From NCBI GenBank assembly GCA_032433765.1, contig JAVIAB010000156.1, forward strand, positions 87,540,269 to 87,604,268: DNA of 64,000 nucleotides, in the 5' to 3' direction. Numbering within the stretch: position 1 is the first letter of the stretch; every line of letters begins with the position of its first letter. The notes beneath the pieces are model-generated. The model searched no databases. It was not told where the DNA came from and saw only the letters and a list, made by a program, of their open reading frames with translations. The translations under genes and the position numbers were made by a program. Source of the stretch: Megaustenia siamemsis (taxonomy: Eukaryota; Mollusca; Gastropoda; Stylommatophora; Ariophantidae). Shown here one piece after another: positions 45,825 to 60,375 of this stretch.

Positions 45825-45998
45825 GTGCTGAAGTTGGATGTGTTGGGCCGAAAGGCGCAAATATAACAGTTATACTGCAAACCACAACACAACGCAGACA
45901 CGCCCACTTAACCTCCTTTTAAGGACGGATGATGAAGAGGAATTCTACAGTCTACGAATACTCTAGAATACTTTAGTCATCGAGCGAACGCAAGCAAG
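45825..45998. mobile_element. Unidentified insertion of about 170 bp in the satellite
   Basis: Non-repetitive sequence starting GTGCTGAAGTTGG and ending CGAACGCAAGCAAG between satellite units. It has no coding capacity. The identity is unknown; calling it a mobile element is an inference from its sharp edges. Confidence 0.4.
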
Positions 45999-47519
45999 CA
46001 CATCACCAATCACATCACCAATCTCTGCACCAATATCAGTACCATTCACAACACCAATCTCAGCACCAATCTCAGTACCAATCACATCACCAATCTCAGC
46101 ACCAATCTCAGTACCATTAACAACACCAATCTCTGCACCAATCTCAGTACCATTCACAACACCAATCTCGGTACCAATCTCTGCACCAATCTCAGTACCA
46201 TTCACAACACCAATCTCTGCACCATTCACAGTACCAATCTCTGCACCAATCTCAGTACCATTCACAACACCAATTTCTGCACCAACCACATCACCAATCT
46301 CTGCACCAATCTCAGTACCATTCACAACACCAATCTCAGCACCAATCACATCACCAATCTCAGCACCAATCACATCACCAATCTCAGCACCAATCACATC
46401 ACCAATCTCAGCACCAATCTCAGTACCATTCACAACACCAATCTTTGCACCAATCTCAGTACCATTCACAACACCAATCTCTGCACCAATCTCAGTACCA
46501 TTCACAACACCAATCTCAGCACCAATCACATCACCATTCACAACACCAATCACATCACCAATCTCTGCACCAATCTCAGCACCAATCACATCACCATTCA
46601 CAACACCAATCACATCACCAATCTCTGCACCAATCTCAGTACCATTCACAACACCAATCTCAGCACCAATCACATCACCAATCTCTGCACCAATCTCAGT
46701 ACCATTCACAACACCAATCTCTGCACCAATCACAACACCAATCTCAGAACCAATCTCAGTACCATTTACAACACCAATCTCAGAACCAATCTCAGTACCA
46801 TTTACAACACCAATCTCAGAACCAATCTCAGCACAAATCACATCACCATTCACAACACCAATCACATCACCAATCTCAGTACCATTCACAACACCAATCT
46901 CAGTACCATTAACAGCACCAATCACATCACCAATCTCAGTACCATTCACATCACCAATCTCATCACCAATCACATCACCAATCTCAGTACCATTCACAAC
47001 ATCAATCTCAGCACCAATCACATCACCAATCTCAGCACCAATCACATCACCAATCTCAGCACCAATCAAATCACCAATCTCAGCACCAATCACATCACCA
47101 TTCTCAGCACCAATCACATTACCAATCACATCACCAACCTCAGCACCAATCACATCACCAATCTCAGTACCAATCACATCACCAATCTCAGTACCATTCA
47201 CAACACCAATCTCTGCACCAATCTCAGCACCAATCTCAGTACCATTCACAACACCAATCTCAGTACCATTCACAACACCAATCTCAGCACAAATCTCAGT
47301 ACCATTCACAACACCAATCTCTGCACCAATCTCAGTACCATTCACAATACCAATCTCGGTACCAATCTCTGCACCAATCTCAGTACCATTCACAACACCA
47401 ATCTCTGCACCATTCTCAGTACCAATCTCTGCACCAATCTCAGTACCATTTACAACACCAATCTCTGCACCAATCTCAGTACCAATCTCAGTACCAATCT
47501 CAGCACCAATCACATCACC

Positions 47520-50500
47520 AATCTCTGCCCCAATCTCAGTACCATTCACAACACCAATCTCAGCACCAATCACATCACCAATCTCAGCACCAATCACATC
47601 ACCAATCTCAGCACCAATCACATCACCAATCTCAGTACCATTCACAACACCAATCTTTGCACCAATCTCAGTACCATTCACAACACCAATCTTTGCACCA
47701 ATCTCAGCACCAATCACATCACCAATCTCAGCACCAATCACATCACCAATCTCAGCACCAATCACATCACCAATCTCAGCACCAATCTCAGTACCATTCA
47801 CAACACCAATCTTTGCACCAATCTCAGCACCAATCACATCACCAATCTCAGCACCAATCTCAGTACCATTCACAACACCAATCTCTGCACCAATCTCAGT
47901 ACCATTCACAACACCAATCTCAGCACCAATCACATCACCATTCACAACACCAATCACATCACCAATCTCTGCACCAATCTCAGCACCAATCACATCACCA
48001 TTCACAACACCAATCACATCACCAATATCTGCACCAATCTCAGTACCATTCACAACACCAATCTCAGCACCAATCACATCACCAATCTCTGCACCAATCT
48101 CAGTACCATTCACAACACCAATCTCTGCACCAATCACATCACCAATCTCAGAACCAATCTCAGTACCATTTACAACACCAATCTCAGCACAAATCACATC
48201 ACCATTCACAACACCAATCCCATCACCAATCTCAGTACCATTCACAACACCAATCTCAGTACCATTAACAGCACCAATCACATCGCCAATCTCAGTACCA
48301 TTCACAACACCAATCTCATCACCAATCACATCACCAATCTCAGTACCATTCACAACACCAATCTCAGCACCAATCACATCACCAATCTCAGCACCAATCA
48401 CATCACCAATCTCAGCACCAATCAAATCACCAATCTCAGCACCAATCACATCACCATTCTCAGCACCAATCACATTACCAATCACATCACCAACCTCAGC
48501 ACCAATCACATCACCAATCTCAGTACCAATCACATCACCAATCTCAGTACCATTCACAACACCAATCTCTGCACCAATCTCAGCACCAATCATAACACCA
48601 ATCTCAGCACCAATCTCAGTACCATTCACAACACCAATCTCAGTACCATTCACAACACCAATCTCTGCACCAATCTCAGTACCATTCACAACACCAATCT
48701 CTGCACCATTCTCAGTACCAATCTCTGCACCAATCTCAGTACCATTCACAACACCAATCTCTGCACAAATCTCAGTACCAATCTCAGCACCAATCACATC
48801 ACCAATCTCTGCACCAATCTCAGTACCATTCACAACACCAATCTCAGCACCAATCACATCACCAATCTCAGCACCAATCACATCACCAATCTCAGCACCA
48901 ATCACATCACCAATCTCAGCACCAATCTCAGTACCATTCACAACACCAATCTTTGCACCAATCTCAGTACCATTCACAACACCAATCTCTGCACCAATCT
49001 CAGTACCATTCACAACACCAATGTCAGCACCAATCACATCACCATTCACAACACCAATCACATCACCAATCTCTGCACCAATCTCAGCACCAATCACATC
49101 ACCATTCACAACACCAATCACATCACCAATCTCTGCACCAATCTCAGTACCATTCACAACACCAATCTCTGCACCAATCACATTACCAATCTCTGCACCA
49201 ATCTCAGTACCATTCACAACACCAAACTCTGCACCAATCACAACACCAATCTCAGAACCAATCTCAGTACCATTTACAACACCAATCTCAGCACAAATCA
49301 CATCACCATTCACAACACCAATCACATCACCAATCTCAGTACCATTCATAACACCAATCTCAGTACCATTAACAGCACCAATCACATCGCCAATCTCAGT
49401 ACCATTCACAACACCAATCTCATCACCAATCACATCACCAATCTCAGTACCATTCACAACATCAATCTCAGCACCAATCACATCACCAATCTCAGCACCA
49501 ATCACATCACCAATCTCAGCACCAATCAAATCACCAATCTCAGCACCAATCACATCACCATTCTCAGCACCAATCACATTACCAATCACATCACCAACCT
49601 CAGCACCAATCACATCACCAATCTCAGTACCAATCACATCACCAATCTCAGTACCATTCACAACACCAATCTCTGCACCAATCTCAGCACCAATCTCAGT
49701 ACCATTCACAACACCAATCTCAGTACCATTCACAACACCAATCTCAGTACCATTCACAACACCAATCTCTGCACCAATCTCAGTACCATTCACAACACCT
49801 ATCTCTGCACCAATCTCAGTACCATTCACAACACCAATCTCAGCACCAATCACATCACCATTCACAACACAAATCACATCACCAATCTCTGCACCAGTCT
49901 CAGTACCATTCACAACACCATCTCTGCACCAATCTCAGTACCAATCTCAGCACCAATCACATCACCAATCTCTGCACCAATCTCAGTACCATTCACAACA
50001 CCAATCTCAGCACCAATCACATCACCAATCTCAGCACCAATCACATCACCAATCTCAGTATCATTCACAACACCAATCTTTGCACCAATCTCAGTACCAT
50101 TCACAACACCAATCTCTGCACCAATCTCAGTACCAATCACAACACCAATCTTAGCACCAATCTCAGTACCATTCACAACACCAATCACATCACCATTCAC
50201 ATCACCAATCTCTGCACCAATCTCAGTACCATTCACAACACCAATCTCATCACCAATCTCTGCACCAATCTCAGTACCATTCACAACACCAATCTCTGCA
50301 CTAATCTCAGTACCAATCACAACACCAATCTCAGCACCAATCACATCACCATTCACAACACCAATCACATCACCAATCTCTGCACCAATCTCAGTACCAT
50401 TCACAACACCAATCTCAGCACCAATCTCAGTACCATTAACAGCACCAATCACATCGCCAATCTCAGCACCAATCACATCACCAATCTCAGCACCAATCAA

Positions 50501-53500
50501 ATCACCAATCTCAGCACCAATCACATCACCATTCTCAGCACCAATCACATTACCAATCACATCACCAACCTCAGCACCAATCACATCACCAATCTCAGTA
50601 CCAATCACATCACCAATCTCAGTACCATTCACTACACCAATCACATCACCAATCTCAGCACCAATCATAACACCAATCTCAGCACCAATCTCAGTACCAT
50701 TCACAACACCAATCTCTGCACCATTCTCAGTACCAATCTCTGCACCAATCTCTGCACCAATCTCTGCACCAATCTCAGTACCATTCACAACATCAATCTC
50801 AGCACCAATCACATCACCAATCTCAGTACCATTCACAACATCAATCTCAGCACCAATCACATCACCAATCTCAGCACCAATCACAACACCAATCTCAGCA
50901 CCAATCAAATCACCAATCTCAGCACCAATCACATCACCATTCTCAGCACCAATCACATTACCAATCACATCACCAACCTCAGCACCAATCACATCACCAA
51001 TCTCAGTACCAATCACATCACCAATCTCAGTACCATTCACAACACCAATCTCTGCACCAATCTCAGTACCATTCACAACACCAATCTCAGCACCAATCAC
51101 ATCACCAATCTCAGCACCAATCACATCACCAATCTCAGCACCAATCACATCACCAATCTCAGTACCATTCACAACACCAATCTTTGCACCAATCTCAGTA
51201 CCATTCACAACACCAATCTTTGCACCAATCTCAGCACCAATCACATCACCAATCTCAGCACCAATCACATCACCAATCTCAGCACCAATCACATCACCAA
51301 TCTCAGCACCAATCTCAGTACCATTCACAACACCAATCTTTGCACCAATCTCAGCACCAATCACATCACCAATCTCAGCACCAATCTCAGTACCATTCAC
51401 AACACCAATCTCTGCACCAATCTCAGTACCATTCACAACACCAATCTCAGCACCAATCACATCACCATTCACAACACCAATCACATCACCAATCTCTGCA
51501 CCAATCTCAGCACCAATCACATCACCATTCACAACACCAATCACATCACCAATATCTGCACCAATCTCAGTACCATTCACAACACCAATCTCAGCACCAA
51601 TCACATCACCAATCTCTGCACCAATCTCAGTACCATTCACAACACCAATCTCTGCACCAATCACATCACCAATCTCAGAACCAATCTCAGTACCATTTAC
51701 AACACCAATCTCAGCACAAATCACATCACCATTCACAACACCAATCCCATCACCAATCTCAGTACCATTCACAACACCAATCTCAGTACCATTAACAGCA
51801 CCAATCACATCGCCAATCTCAGTACCATTCACAACACCAATCTCATCACCAATCACATCACCAATCTCAGTACCATTCACAACACCAATCTCAGCACCAA
51901 TCACATCACCAATCTCAGCACCAATCACATCACCAATCTCAGCACCAATCAAATCACCAATCTCAGCACCAATCACATCACCATTCTCAGCACCAATCAC
52001 ATTACCAATCACATCACCAACCTCAGCACCAATCACATCACCAATCTCAGTACCAATCACATCACCAATCTCAGTACCATTCACAACACCAATCTCTGCA
52101 CCAATCTCAGCACCAATCATAACACCAATCTCAGCACCAATCTCAGTACCATTCACAACACCAATCTCAGTACCATTCACAACACCAATCTCTGCACCAA
52201 TCTCAGTACCATTCACAACACCAATCTCTGCACCATTCTCAGTACCAATCTCTGCACCAATCTCAGTACCATTCACAACACCAATCTCTGCACAAATCTC
52301 AGTACCAATCTCAGCACCAATCACATCACCAATCTCTGCACCAATCTCAGTACCATTCACAACACCAATCTCAGCACCAATCACATCACCAATCTCAGCA
52401 CCAATCACATCACCAATCTCAGCACCAATCACATCACCAATCTCAGCACCAATCTCAGTACCATTCACAACACCAATCTTTGCACCAATCTCAGTACCAT
52501 TCACAACACCAATCTCTGCACCAATCTCAGTACCATTCACAACACCAATGTCAGCACCAATCACATCACCATTCACAACACCAATCACATCACCAATCTC
52601 TGCACCAATCTCAGCACCAATCACATCACCATTCACAACACCAATCACATCACCAATCTCTGCACCAATCTCAGTACCATTCACAACACCAATCTCTGCA
52701 CCAATCACATTACCAATCTCTGCACCAATCTCAGTACCATTCACAACACCAAACTCTGCACCAATCACAACACCAATCTCAGAACCAATCTCAGTACCAT
52801 TTACAACACCAATCTCAGCACAAATCACATCACCATTCACAACACCAATCACATCACCAATCTCAGTACCATTCATAACACCAATCTCAGTACCATTAAC
52901 AGCACCAATCACATCGCCAATCTCAGTACCATTCACATCACCAATCTCAGCACCAATCACATCACCAATCTCAGCACCAATCAAATCACCAATCTCAGCA
53001 CCAATCACATCACCATTCTCAGCACCAATCACATTACCAATCACATCACCAACCTCAGCACCAATCACATCACCAATCTCAGTACCAATCACATCACCAA
53101 TCTCAGTACCATTCACAACACCAATCTCTGCACCAATCTCAGCACCAATCTCAGTACCATTCACAACACCAATCTCAGTACCATTCACAACACCAATCTC
53201 AGTACCATTCACAACACCAATCTCTGCACCAATCTCAGTACCATTCACAACACCTATCTCTGCACCAATCTCAGTACCATTCACAACACCAATCTCAGCA
53301 CCAATCACATCACCATTCACAACACAAATCACATCACCAATCTCTGCACCAGTCTCAGTACCATTCACAACACCATCTCTGCACCAATCTCAGTACCAAT
53401 CTCAGCACCAATCACATCACCAATCTCTGCACCAATCTCAGTACCATTCACAACACCAATCTCAGCACCAATCACATCACCAATCTCAGCACCAATCACA

Positions 53501-54500
53501 TCACCAATCTCAGTATCATTCACAACACCAATCTTTGCACCAATCTCAGTACCATTCACAACACCAATCTCTGCACCAATCTCAGTACCAATCACAACAC
53601 CAATCTTAGCACCAATCTCAGTACCATTCACAACACCAATCACATCACCATTCACATCACCAATCTCTGCACCAATCTCAGTACCATTCACAACACCAAT
53701 CTCATCACCAATCTCTGCACCAATCTCAGTACCATTCACAACACCAATCTCTGCACTAATCTCAGTACCAATCACAACACCAATCTCAGCACCAATCACA
53801 TCACCATTCACAACACCAATCACATCACCAATCTCTGCACCAATCTCAGTACCATTCACAACACCAATCTCAGCACCAATCTCAGTACCATTAACAGCAC
53901 CAATCACATCGCCAATCTCAGCACCAATCACATCACCAATCTCAGCACCAATCAAATCACCAATCTCAGCACCAATCACATCACCATTCTCAGCACCAAT
54001 CACATTACCAATCACATCACCAACCTCAGCACCAATCACATCACCAATCTCAGTACCAATCACATCACCAATCTCAGTACCATTCACTACACCAATCACA
54101 TCACCAATCTCAGCACCAATCATAACACCAATCTCAGCACCAATCTCAGTACCATTCACAACACCAATCTCTGCACCATTCTCAGTACCAATCTCTGCAC
54201 CAATCTCTGCACCAATCTCTGCACCAATCTCAGTACCATTCACAACATCAATCTCAGCACCAATCACATCACCAATCTCAGTACCATTCACAACATCAAT
54301 CTCAGCACCAATCACATCACCAATCTCAGCACCAATCACAACACCAATCTCAGCACCAATCAAATCACCAATCTCAGCACCAATCACATCACCATTCTCA
54401 GCACCAATCACATTACCAATCACATCACCAACCTCAGCACCAATCACATCACCAATCTCAGTACCAATCACATCACCAATCTCAGTACCATTCACAACAC
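47520..54500 (+). repeat. Higher-order duplication, unit about 3,527 bp, within the 12-bp array
   Basis: The order of 12-bp modules from about 47520 to 51046 is repeated from about 51047 to 54500. For example, 47657-48268 equals 51184-51795 and 48953-49351 equals 52480-52878, both at an offset of 3,527. The second copy has lost about 72 bp (six modules) near 52930. Confidence 0.92.
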
Positions 54501-57500
54501 CAATCTCTGCACCAATCTCAGTACCATTCACAACACCAATCTCTGAAACCATTCTCAGTACCAATCTCTGCACCAATCTCAGTACCATTCACAACACCAA
54601 TCTCTGCACCAATCTCAGTACCAATCTCAGCACCAATCACATCACCAATCTCTGCACCAATCTCAGTACCATTCACAACACCAATCTCAGCACCAATCAC
54701 ATCACCAATCTCAGCACCAATCACATCACCAATCTCAGCACCAATCACATCACCAATCTCAGCACCAATCTCAGTACCATTCACAACACCAATCTTTGCA
54801 CCAATCTCAGTACCATTCACAACACCAATCTCTGCACCAATCTCAGTACCATTCACAACACCAATCTCAGCACCAATCACATCACCATTCACAACACCAA
54901 TCACATCACCAATCTCTGCACCAATCTCAGCACCAATCACATCACCATTCACAACACCAATCACATCACCAATCTCTGCACCAATCTCAGTACCATTCAC
55001 AACACCAATATCTGCACCAATCTCTGCACCAATCACAACACCAATCTCTGCACCAATCTCTGCACCAATCTCAGTACCATTCACAACACCAATCTCTGCA
55101 CCAATCTCTGCACCATTCACAACACCAATCTCTGCACCAATCTCAGTACCAATCACAACACCAATCACATCACCAATCTCTGCACCAATCACATCACCAA
55201 TCTCTGCACCAATCTCAGTACCATTCACAACACCAATCTCAGCACCAATCACATCACCATTCACAACACCAATCACATCACCAATCTCTGCACCAGTCTC
55301 AGTACCATTCACAACACCATCTCTGCACCAATCTCAGTACCAATCTCAGCACCAATCACATCACCAATCTCTGCACCAATCTCAGTACCATTCACAACAC
55401 CAATCTCAGCACCAATCACATCACCAATCACATCACCAATCTCAGTACCAATCACATCACCAATCTCAGTACCATTCACAACACCAATCTCTGCACCAAT
55501 CTCAGTACCATTCACATCACCAATCTCTGCACCATTCTCAGTACCAATCTCTGCACCAATCTCAGTACCATTCACAACACCAATCTCTACATCAATCACA
55601 TCACCAATCTCTGCACCAATCTCAGTACCATTCACAACACCAATCTCAGCACCAATCACATCACCAATCTCAGCACCAATCACATCACCAATCTCAGCAC
55701 CAATCACATCACCAATCTCAGCACCAATCTCAGTACCATTCACAACACCAATCTTTGCACCAATCTCAGTACCATTCACAACACCAATCTCTGCACCAAT
55801 CTCAGTACCATTCACAACACCAATCTCAGCACCAATCACATCACCATTCACAACACCAATCACATCACCAATCTCTGCACCAATCTCAGCACCAATCACA
55901 TCACCATTCACAACACCAATCACATCACCAATCTCTGCACCAATCTCAGTACCATTCACAACACCAATATCTGCACCAATCTCTGCACCAATCACAAAAC
56001 CAATCTCTGCACCAATCTCAGTACCATTCACAACACCAATCTCTGCACCAATCTCTGCACCATTCACAACACCAATCTCTGCACCAATATCAGTACCAAT
56101 CACAACACCAATCACATCACCAATCTCTGCACCAATCACATCACCAATCTCTGCACCAATCTCAGTACCATTCACAACACCAATCTCTGCACCAATCACA
56201 ACACCAATCTCAGAACCAATCTCAGTACCATTTACAACACCAATCTCAGCACAAATCACATCACCATTCACAACACCAATCACACCACCAATCTCAGTAC
56301 CATTCACAACACCAATCTCAGTACCATTAACAGCACCAATCACATCGCCAATCTCAGTACCATTCACAACACCAATCTCATCACCAATCACATCACCAAT
56401 CTCAGTACCATTCACAACATCAATCTCAGCACCAATCACATCACCAATCTCAGCACCAATCACATCACCAATCACATCACCAATCTCAGCACCAATCACA
56501 TTACCAATCACATCACCAACCTCAGCACCAATCACATCACCAATCTCAGTACCAATCACATCACCAATCTCAGTACCATTCACAACACCAATCTCTGCAC
56601 CAATCTCAGCACCAATCACAACACCAATCTCAGCACCAATCTCAGTACCATTCACAACACCAATCTCAGTACCATTCACAACACCAATCTCTGCACCAAT
56701 CTCAGTACCATTCACAACACCAATCTCTGCACCAATCTCAGTACCATTCACAACACCAATCTCAGCACCAATCACATCACCATTCACAACACCAATCACA
56801 TCACCAATCTCTGCACCAGTCTCAGTACCATTCACAACACCATCTCTGCACCAATCTCAGTACCAATCTCAGCACCAATCACATCACCAATCTCTGCACC
56901 AATCTCAGTACCATTCACAACACCAATCTCAGCACCAATCACATCACCAATCTCAGCACCAATCTCAGCACCAATCACATCACCAATCTCAGTACCATTC
57001 ACAACACCAATCTTTGCACCAATCTCAGTACCATTCACAACACCAATCTCTGCACCAATCTCAGTACCAATCACAACACCAATCTTAGCACCAATCTCAG
57101 TACCATTCACAACACCAATCACATCACCATTCACATCACCAATCTCTGCACCAATCTCAGTACCATTCACAACACCAATCTCAGCACCAATCACATCACC
57201 AATCTCTGCACCAATCTCAGTACCATTCACAACACCAATCACATCACCAATCACATTACCAATCACATCACCAATCTCATCATCAATCTCAGCACCAATC
57301 ACATCACCAATCTCAGCACCAATCACATCACCAATCTCATCACCAATCACATCACCAATCACATTACCAATCACATCACCAATCTCATCATCAATCTCAG
57401 CACCAATCACATCACCAATCTCAGCACCAATCACATCACCAATCTCATCACCAATCTCAGCACCAATCACATTACCAATCACATCACCAATCTCAGCACC

Positions 57501-58329
57501 AATCACATCACCAATCACATCACCAATCTCAGCACCAATCACATCACCAATCACATCACCAAATCTCTGCACCAATCACATCACCAATCTGAGCACCAAT
57601 AACATCATCAATCTCAGCACCAATCATATCACCAATCACATCACCAAATCTCAGCACCAATCACATCACCAATCTCAGCACCAATAACATCACCAATCTC
57701 AGCACCAATCATATCACCAATCACATCACCAAATCTCTGCACCAATCACATCACCAATCTCAGCACCAATCACATTACCAATCACATCACCAATCTCATC
57801 ACCAATCACATCACCAATCACATTACCAATCACATCACCAATCTCATCATCAATCTCAGCACCAATCACATCACCAATCTCATCACCAATCTCAGCACCA
57901 ATCACATTACCAATCACATCACCAATCTCAGCACCAATCACATCACCAATCACATCACCAATCTCAGCACCAATCACATCACCAATCACATCACCAAATC
58001 TCTGCACCAATCACATCACCAATCTCAGCACCAATAACATCATCAATCTCAGCACCAATCATATCACCAATCACATCACCAAATCTCAGCACCAATCACA
58101 TCACCAATCTCAGCACCAATAACATCACCAATCTCAGCACCAATCATATCACCAATCACATCACCAAATCTCTGCACCAATCACATCACCTAATCTCAGC
58201 ACCAATCACATCACCAATCTCAGCAGCAATCATATCACCAATCACATCACCAAATCTCTGCACCAATCTAAGCACCAATTACATCACCAATCTCATCACC
58301 AATCACATCACCAATAACTGATTAAATAT

Positions 58330-59015
58330 GTATCTGGAGTACAATGAGGATTTCATAAATCTCTAGATAGAGATTTCAAAATTCTGTATCTAGAATTCAA
58401 CTGAGATTTCAAATTCTGTATCTAGAATTAAATAGAGATTTCAAAATTCTGTATCTAGAATTAAATAGAGATTTCAAAATTCTGTATCTAGAATTAAATA
58501 GATATTTCAAAATTCTGTATCTAGAATTCAACTGAGATTTCAAAATTCTGTATCTAGAATTCAACTGAGATTTCAATATTCTGTATCTAGAATTCATTCA
58601 ACTGAGATTTCAAATTCTGTATCAAGAATTCAATTGAGATTTCAAATTCTGTATCAAGAATTAAATAGAGATTTCAAAATTCTGTATCTAGAATTAAATA
58701 GAGATTTCAAAATTCTGTATCTAGAATTAAATAGATATTTCAAAATTCTGCATCTAGAATTCAACTGAGATTTCAAAATTCTGTATCAAGAATTCAACTG
58801 AGATTTCAAATTCTGTATCAAGAATTCAACTGAGATTTCAAATTCTGTATCAAGAATTCAACTGAGATTTCAAAATTCTGTATCAAGAATTCAACTGAGA
58901 TTTCAACATTCTGTATCAAGAATTCAACTGAGATTTCAAAATTCTGTATCAAGAATTTAATTGAGATTTCAAAATTCTATATCTAGAATATAATGGAGAT
59001 TTCAAAATTCTGAAT
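58330..59015 (+). repeat. 33-bp minisatellite next to an exon
   Basis: About 20 copies of GAGATTTCAAAATTCTGTAT plus CTAGAATTAAATA and variants. It starts within about 15 bp of the splice donor of the exon at 59029-59196, at the beginning of the 22.8-kb intron. Confidence 0.95.
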
Positions 59016-59028
59016 TAAAGAAACTTAC

Positions 59029-59196
59029 TTGTTGTCTGTGTCAAAAAATCAAAACTGCAACACTACTCCAGCCGTCTTCAAAGTCAATTTCTCCTCGTGT
59101 ACCATAGACTTTGACCTCTCTAGCACAGAGCCGCTCAGTAAAGGCTACCATGTTAAAGCATGCTGTTGCACCGTTATCAAACTGAAAGTTGACAAC
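59029..59196 (-). CDS. Gfo/Idh/MocA-family oxidoreductase, third-last exon (one frameshift)
   Basis: 168 bp on the - strand between the acceptor TTTCTGCTGACAG and the donor GTAAGT (59023-59028). It starts in phase 0 with VVNFQFDNGATACFNMVAFT, the C-terminal-domain signature of this family (pattern VVN-F-GGATA-F-MVAFTE), and continues with VKVYGTRGEIDFEDGW. The expected FDFLTQ ending is in the next frame, one base off. The shift maps to a run of four A on the + strand at 59051-59054, where five would keep the frame. This is either an assembly homopolymer error or a real mutation. With it accounted for, the phase into the exon at 36227 fits. Confidence 0.85.
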
Positions 59197-59859
59197 CTGT
59201 CAGCAGAAAACCAAGAATGCAAACAACCAGCAGACTTCAACATTATGAAGTACAATTTTAGTTTCTTGATAAATTGAAACCCTCTTGCAGATTTGGCTGC
59301 ACATCTCAGAATTTTCTTATATTATTTTTGCATTCACTGTTTGAGTTAGTTTAGTTTATTGATTTTCTTTGATTCTATTTTGCACAAGTTAGTTTTTACT
59401 TGTGACTGCCTAACAAAATGAAAAAAAAAGATCTTATGAAGATGGTAAAATGGATAAAGAAACCGGCATATGGTGTAACATGGCAAACCAAATCTTAGAA
59501 TAGCTAGCCCCTATACTTCAGCACAAGACAAGTTTTCTTTTAGCCTTGCTAGATGTTTACATCATAGAGTCTTTCTACACACAAAGACTGGTTATGACCA
59601 TCTATGAATCAATACAAATCTATTTCATAAGTGGTTGCTTTTAAAATGTCTAAGGCATCAAGTGAAGGCATGACACAATTCACAAAATCAGGTGCAGGGT
59701 AATATAATTTGTATGTATTTTCTCTTCAGAAGTACTTTTCAAGTTCATGCCAAAAAACTTCAGCTACCATCTCAGTAACAATCTTAATTCTTGAGACAAA
59801 TCTTCTCTTGAACTCAACACTACTCTCTGCGACATAACTTTCTGCATACTCCAGATTTA
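59197..59859. other. Intron sequence, no exon recognised
   Basis: No further exon of the oxidoreductase was found upstream on the - strand in this stretch or elsewhere up to the window end; the preceding exon must lie outside. Confidence 0.55.
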
Positions 59860-60375
59860 TGATTCAACATCATCAAATTCACAATCTAGACCAGATTTAC
59901 AATTCAACATCATCAAATTCACAATCAAGACCAGATTTATGATTCAACATCATCAAATTCACAATCTAGACCAGAGTCATGATTCAACATAATCAAATTC
60001 ACAATCTAGACCAGATTTATGATTCAACATCATCAAATTCACAATCTAGACCAGATTTATGATTCAATATCATCAAATTCACAATCTAGACCAGATTTAC
60101 AATTTAACATCATAAAATATTCACAATCTAGACCATATTTACGATTCAACATCATCAAATTCACAATCTAGACCAGATTTACGATTCAACATAATCAAAT
60201 TCACAATCTAGACCAGATTTATGATTCAATATCATCAAATTCACAATCTAGACCAGATTTACGATTCAACATCATCAAATTCACAATCTAGACCAGATTT
60301 ACGATTCAACATCATCAAATACACAATCTAGACCAGATTTACGATTCAACATCATCGAATTCACAATCTAGACTC
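59860..60375 (+). repeat. 40-bp minisatellite
   Basis: About 13 copies of AGACCAGATTTACGATTCAA plus CATCATCAAATTCACAATCT. Confidence 0.95.

Larger units (their letters stand above)
45331..58315 (+). repeat. 12-bp satellite array, about 13 kb
   Basis: Built from four 12-bp modules: CACCAATCTCAG, CACCAATCTCTG, CACCAATCACAT and TACCATTCACAA. ORFs of up to 1,316 codons run through it on the - strand (AEIG, DVIG, VVNG units) and shorter ones on the + strand (HQSQ, SAPI, TNLS units); I reject these as genes. Higher-order blocks of about 3.5 kb are repeated (see the separate entry). It is interrupted at 45825-45998. Confidence 0.97.

Noticed and set aside
45963..49913. ORF of 1,316 codons on the - strand (and 1,152 codons at 49910-53368)
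   Set aside because: It is a stop-free 12-bp satellite; other frames are open as well, and the product is only AEIG/DVIG/VVNG units with no start context or domain.
54796..57687. ORF of 963 codons, HQSQ and SAPI repeats
   Set aside because: Satellite artefact; the product changes repeat type where single-base indels shift the frame.
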